Shown piece after piece: positions 59,602 to 64,000 of a DNA stretch of 64,000 bases. Position 1 is the stretch's first letter, and every line of letters begins with the position of its first letter. Position numbers and translations under genes: made by a program. The stretch spans positions 716,501-780,500 of the forward strand of contig NW_027043820.1 of NCBI RefSeq assembly GCF_037102585.1, written 5' to 3'. The notes beneath the pieces were generated by a model. That model was not told where the DNA came from and did not search any database. It saw only the letters and a program-made list of their open reading frames with translations. The stretch comes from Saccharomycopsis crataegensis (lineage: Eukaryota; Ascomycota; Saccharomycetes; Ascoideales; Saccharomycopsidaceae).

Positions 59602-60940
59602 TTAAAACTGTCCCGGATCGTGCTGCTCAGATTTCCTATATCGAATCCTCACGCAACATAACTCATGAGGCAGACGAATTTTATAAACAAATCTCACGAG
59701 TAAAAATATCACCATAACAAAAACAATATTTATAATCCCATGTGTCAAAAATGATCTGTTTTTGTACTTGAGAATCATGAAGGAGCCGAATATTGGGACG
59801 AATATTCCAATAAAATTACGAAACAACAAGTACACAGAAGTGGCGGAGGCAGGGTTTTGGGCATAAAGCTCCATTATGTAAAGTAGGGATGATTGTTGAA
59901 TTAGGAAAAATCCGGTTCCATACAATACCTTAAAAGCACATATTCTGTTGAGGTTATTGAAACTGGAACCTGAGCTATAAATTAGAAACCCCGGAATTGT
60001 ACTCAAAATAGAACCCAAATGATACATATCCGGTGGTGAATAATATACCAACATGATTGGATCCGCTCAAAGCTTATTAGATAATTTTAATTTTTTCAAC
60101 ATATATTTCAAGTATTCACACGAGATTCTTTTTGAAGCAGCGTTCCCCTATTGAACAAAATTTTTACTTGTGTATGATTTTCTTGGGCACTATGATTTTC
60201 ATCATAATTATTTTTATACTCTTTTCCCTGTACATAGCTTTTTCCATGATTTTTGGTGTCTTCAAAACTATCGGCTTTTTCTGCGAAGCCGAGCAACTCT
60301 TGACAATTCTACTTTCAATGCATACTTTGACAATAATTCCACCGACTGAGGACGTAACACCAATAGTAACTGATATGATACACAGTGCAAAAGCTCTGAC
60401 TCTGTCATAGTATAAATCGTCAATCACCGATCCCCCAAATAAAAGTACCAGACCCCCAAAAAAAAACCAGAAAAGAGCATAAGTATCAAATATAGCAAAA
60501 AATAGGTTGCAACAGTAGATAAAAAGGTAATCACTCCGCTGGTGAATGCCATTTAACACAAAGTATTCTTTCTTCCATACAAATCACTCAATGGCCCACA
60601 GAATAAGATACTTATTCCCATTGCAACTATAAAAATTATCATCGTCCGCACTGCTGAAGTTATTTCTATATTATATCTCTCTGCAATTTCCACAATCACG
60701 CTGCCATTAACTAACAAATTAACCTGAACTCATATGCAAAGGCCGGTATACAGTTCTACAACATAAAGTTTCTTATACCGTGGAAATTGCCTCGGATTAT
60801 GATAGTCACACTAATCAGAAGAATCTATAATTTTCTTCACTCCAGGTATATTTTCCATGCTCGCTATGGTCTTTGCAATCTGCGTCCCATATCTCAGCAT
60901 ATTCAGATCCAGTTATACCATACCCTCTGGTAAAAGGAGA
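59602..60940 (-). pseudogene. Decayed MFS drug-type transporter
   Basis: The minus strand holds consecutive pieces of one major-facilitator protein in different frames. An N-terminal piece (SVIVEIAERYNIE…) runs into motif A (GPLSDLYGRK, near 60595). A second piece with GGSVIDDLYYD covers the next spans. A 150-codon C-terminal piece (59602-60054) has RNFIGIFVPIFGSFM and the final spans. At least three or four stops or frame changes break it, so it cannot make a transporter. The layout (motif A after the second span, a mid-loop, and a late RN…PLFG-type block) fits the DHA1 multidrug family. It is probably a recently lost member, since the pieces are still easy to read. Confidence 0.75.
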
Positions 60941-61535
60941 ATGTACTTATATTAAAAGACCAAAAATATTAAAGAAACTCATATAAAGCTCCTTTTTTTT
61001 TCATTTTTTCTTTTTGTGGTTTATGGTCGTTTTCAGCATGTCCAAAAAAAAAAGCAACAGAATAACACATCATATATACTAAAGATGATCGTTAATTTCC
61101 AGGAAATTCTTGTCCTTATTTTTGCTTTTGTGATTATAGGTTTAAATGAAACTGAAAGATTAATATTGACGGACGATGTTTTCCCCGTTAAAGTCACTCC
61201 CTGCATCCTGGTGTTCCAATCCTTTTCTTAATGCATTGACGTTACACCTCCCGCAGTGACAGGCCAAAACGGAAGACCCACAAACAAAGAGAAAAAAATT
61301 GACACTAAAAAAAATGAGAAAACAAAGTTGGTAACAATAAAACGGAAGCTAAAGCTAACAATAACACTTTGCACAACCGAAAACGCCTCTACATCACATC
61401 ACAAGATCTTCTTGGTTCTTACAACTCTGAAGAACATCGTCTGAATAACAAAACAAACTTTTACTATTCTGAAATTTTTTTATCAATCTTGATCCATCAC
61501 GGCTGTGCTATAATTCCTTGTCAAAATTCCAATGC
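60941..61535. other. Intergenic stretch before the MNN4-like gene
   Basis: It lies between two divergently oriented loci, the dead transporter and the MNN4-like gene. Short open frames at 61016-61231 and 61256-61444 have Lys-rich or random composition and no family resemblance. Nothing else is seen. Confidence 0.45.
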
Positions 61536-64000
61536 ATGATGAACAAGTTCAACAATATAATAAGACTTAGTAGGATATCAAATGGCTTTTGCTTACGTTT
61601 ATTAGGTTTATCACTATCCTTTTTGGTTATTGCCACGATTTATTTTTCCTCAGATATGAATGACAATGTCAATAAGGTCAAATTATGGTCATCAATTAGC
61701 AGCACTGAGGATATTCTACCTCAACTGAATGTTATTCAAGCAAATGAAAGCCAAATAAATGAAAAATATGAGAGATTTCTTGGTGTCCTACAGAAAAACC
61801 TTGATAACAATCAAAAATCAACAACATCGTTATCTAAAGTCGATAATTTTCACGATAAGATCACCTTTCCTCTAGGCTTGATGACCCAAGTAGTAGACAA
61901 GAAATACCTCGATTCTTTCATTTCACATAGCAGTTTCGATCCAAACTCTGATACCAGCATCAAGCAATTAGCTAAAACTGATGGAAGGCTCTATTTTTAC
62001 ATGTTATTGGAAGACCTTGATACTTATTTCAAGGCAATGAAGGACTTCAATTATGTTGATGATAGCAAGAGCTTCAAAGTCAAATTCAGATGGGCCGATC
62101 TTGTATTTAATTTCTCACCCCATCTCAATTATTTTGAATATGAAGGTTTTAATAAATGGGAAGAGTCCGTTCACAAATTTGTTTCAAATACGGAAACATT
62201 CAGGGCTCCTTTAGTTTATGCCACAGACACCGGTGAAATGAATAATATCACTTGTGCATTGATCCTAGATCGCATTGCTCTGGTGAATAACCTTCAGATA
62301 ACATCGGAAGAGACTAATATTGATTGCAAGAGTATTAATGAGGGTCTATCTTTCAACTACTTTAAATATTTGGAGCGCCCTTCGTCTGCTTCGCTATATT
62401 GGATTTCAAACAGATTAGATTATAAATTCAAAAAGAATCCATTGACCTACTTCAACGTGGATAATTTGGACTATATCAAACTTATAAATTATAATTACCG
62501 TATTGCTGATATGGCTCAGCCATCGCAATTTTTAATTCTTGATGACATATTGGGAACTTTCAAAGTGCCTGTGAATGAGGACTCGGGATCTCACACATAC
62601 TATTATAGTTATTATTTCCGCAGACTACAGTCGTACATTGAAAAACTAGGGATGAATTCATTCCCTGAGAATCTCAATAGGCTTTTTGGAGGTATTAATC
62701 CCAAGAAAAAATTGAGATCACATCAGGAATTAGTTCGTGATGACAATTTACGATCTTGTTTCCCGCATTTGAATATTGACACTCAATTCATTCCCCCTAT
62801 TAAAGCTCCGGGGATCATGAAGACTGAGAGAATTAATGATTCTCAATTCGAATATTCACTTCAACAAGTAAGACATATGTTCCAGAGCACAAACTCAACA
62901 AGAGATGATATAAATTATGAACAATCTTTACTCGAAAAGTTTTCCTCTCACATAGATACGAATGTTTTGAATTATGAAGATCTAAATTTTATTGAACTTG
63001 ATGAGTTGGGATTGTTTCCTTCAAGCGGCTATTTGGCTTCACAGAGGTCCAAACAAAAACTGGGAAAGTATATACCACAGTATTTTCAAGAGGAGGTGTT
63101 TAATTATTCTCATCGAAATTTTGATTGGAGATTTTGCCAAGGAGTGGGAATTTCAATGGACCAAATGTTGTTTATTAATAATAGACTTCTCAGGTCTTGG
63201 TTCAAATTCACTCGGCAATTAAACATAAGCTCTTGGATATCCGGGAATGATTACTACACTTTGAAGAACTGGGAAGCATATGGGGTTTTAAACGCTGATA
63301 CCTCTGTTAACCCAGTGAATGTGGAGATTTCATTCCAATCATTGTTAAGATTGATTAAGGAAAATTATAACTATACTATTTTGTATGATGGCACCTTCGA
63401 TGACAAAAACTATGCCAATGCCAAGGTGCTTGACTTGGGCTCCACTGCCTTTTTACTCGATATCAATCCATATTTCACAAACAGAAAAAACAAACAGGCG
63501 AATTGGCAAAATGTTGTTGATGCTAGATTAATAGATATAGGAAGTGGCTTATTTATTAATATTAATGCATTGGTAAAATTAAGCTGGGATGAAGAAACAA
63601 TTGATGAGTTTACGAATTGGAGTGGTCTTGATCAATTTGGGTTACTCAAGTTACATGATAATAATAAATCGATGAGGATTAATGAAATCATCTATCAATG
63701 CACAAAACAAATTTCTGCTGATCAGACAGATCGACCATTCCCGGAAACTGCGATTATATCCGGTGAATCAATGGCACGGCTGGAATCATCGAATGATTGC
63801 GTTCAGGGGTTGACAAATAATCTTCCAAAATATAGGGAAGAATTCTTGAAGAATATGTCGGATGCTGTTTCAGCAGGACAGCCTCCGTCAATTTACCATG
63901 ACAAGAATAATAACTTTGAATATCTCCAGTATGGCGAACAATTTACAGTTATCCCAGTCTTACTAGATGGCATGATTGTCTATATTCCAAAGTCTTATGC
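61536..64000 (+). CDS. MNN4-like LicD-family protein, 3' end beyond the window
   Basis: A large secretory-pathway protein related to Mnn4, a regulator or enzyme of mannosyl-phosphate addition to N- and O-glycans. A type II anchor (LLGLSLSFLVIATIYF, about residues 20-36) follows a short basic N-terminus. The family blocks follow: RSCFPHLN…, NYSHRNFDWRFCQG, and the LicD core, where Mnn4 has a W…GxLLGW…PWDNDxD segment. Here the core reads WISGNDYYTLKNWEAYGVL (from 567) and lacks the clustered Asp residues. DARLIDIGSGLFININAL further on is well kept. 821 codons are present and the frame is open at the window edge. It starts ATGATG; either Met may serve. Confidence 0.85.
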   Translation, partial: MMNKFNNIIRLSRISNGFCLRLLGLSLSFLVIATIYFSSDMNDNVNKVKLWSSISSTEDILPQLNVIQANESQINEKYERFLGVLQKNLDNNQKSTTSLSKVDNFHDKITFPLGLMTQVVDKKYLDSFISHSSFDPNSDTSIKQLAKTDGRLYFYMLLEDLDTYFKAMKDFNYVDDSKSFKVKFRWADLVFNFSPHLNYFEYEGFNKWEESVHKFVSNTETFRAPLVYATDTGEMNNITCALILDRIALVNNLQITSEETNIDCKSINEGLSFNYFKYLERPSSASLYWISNRLDYKFKKNPLTYFNVDNLDYIKLINYNYRIADMAQPSQFLILDDILGTFKVPVNEDSGSHTYYYSYYFRRLQSYIEKLGMNSFPENLNRLFGGINPKKKLRSHQELVRDDNLRSCFPHLNIDTQFIPPIKAPGIMKTERINDSQFEYSLQQVRHMFQSTNSTRDDINYEQSLLEKFSSHIDTNVLNYEDLNFIELDELGLFPSSGYLASQRSKQKLGKYIPQYFQEEVFNYSHRNFDWRFCQGVGISMDQMLFINNRLLRSWFKFTRQLNISSWISGNDYYTLKNWEAYGVLNADTSVNPVNVEISFQSLLRLIKENYNYTILYDGTFDDKNYANAKVLDLGSTAFLLDINPYFTNRKNKQANWQNVVDARLIDIGSGLFININALVKLSWDEETIDEFTNWSGLDQFGLLKLHDNNKSMRINEIIYQCTKQISADQTDRPFPETAIISGESMARLESSNDCVQGLTNNLPKYREEFLKNMSDAVSAGQPPSIYHDKNNNFEYLQYGEQFTVIPVLLDGMIVYIPKSY

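Noticed and set aside
61016-61444. Two short frames before the MNN4-like gene
   Set aside because: Lys-rich or random composition, poor start context, no homology.
1-64000. tRNA genes, CRISPR arrays, LTR elements, DNA transposons
   Set aside because: I looked for GGTTCRANYCC-type B boxes, spaced direct repeats, terminal repeats and polymerase or transposase motifs on both strands and saw none. A tRNAscan or RepeatMasker run would be decisive.

Overview
The window is nuclear DNA from a budding yeast (Saccharomycotina). Genes are dense, AT-rich and mostly intronless. The few introns carry a near-invariant TACTAAC branch site. Almost every recognisable protein has a clear Saccharomyces cerevisiae counterpart, but the gene order is mostly different and several genes have no S. 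cerevisiae match I could name. I could not settle species or genetic code (CUG reading): CTG codons are rare and none sits at a position that decides it. I saw no tRNA or rRNA genes, no CRISPR array, and no retroelement or virus-like sequence.

Layout. 1-11.9 kb is the least conserved part. It holds a SUMO-motif-rich nuclear-type protein, a 46-residue secreted peptide, a 921-residue polytopic membrane protein, a decayed membrane-protein gene (6.9-8.2 kb), a low-complexity basic protein and a gene-poor 1.7 kb stretch. 11.9-23.1 kb: calnexin CNE1, a CSN3/PCI-like protein, RPL11 with a 504-nt intron, a tiny tail-anchored zinc-finger protein, a TMEM205-like protein and the gluconeogenic regulator ERT1 with a short 5' exon. 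24.8-36.1 kb: TFS1, MLC1, a butanediol dehydrogenase, TOM20, MPP10, SLX9 and EDC3. 36.6-49.6 kb: a beta-propeller-like protein, PUS1, RPT1, RPC25, HUA1, SMC1 and QCR9. 49.8-59.1 kb: a PBR1-like protein, YSC84/LSB3, PES4/MIP6, NDE1 and a LOG-family enzyme. 59.6-64 kb: a dead MFS transporter and the 5' part of an MNN4-like LicD-family gene that runs off the end.

Seven genes are spliced. In four of them (RPL11, MLC1, SLX9, QCR9) the first coding exon is only the ATG, so plain ORF calling misses their true starts. Branch sites lie 8-22 nt from the 3' splice site.

Several promoters carry motifs that fit the gene: a perfect heat-shock element before CNE1, stress elements before TFS1, PAC plus RRPE before SLX9, an MCB before SMC1, CCAAT boxes before QCR9, a PACE-like box before RPT1, and Tbf1/Cbf1-like sites before RPL11. 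The convergent YSC84-PES4 pair matches the S. cerevisiae pairs MIP6-YSC84 and PES4-LSB3, so it is an ancestral arrangement. I did not find a clearly new multi-gene system. The most promising leads are single genes: the tail-anchored U1-like finger, the SUMO-motif protein, the secreted peptide, a possible mitochondrial TFS1 isoform and a CSN3-like protein.
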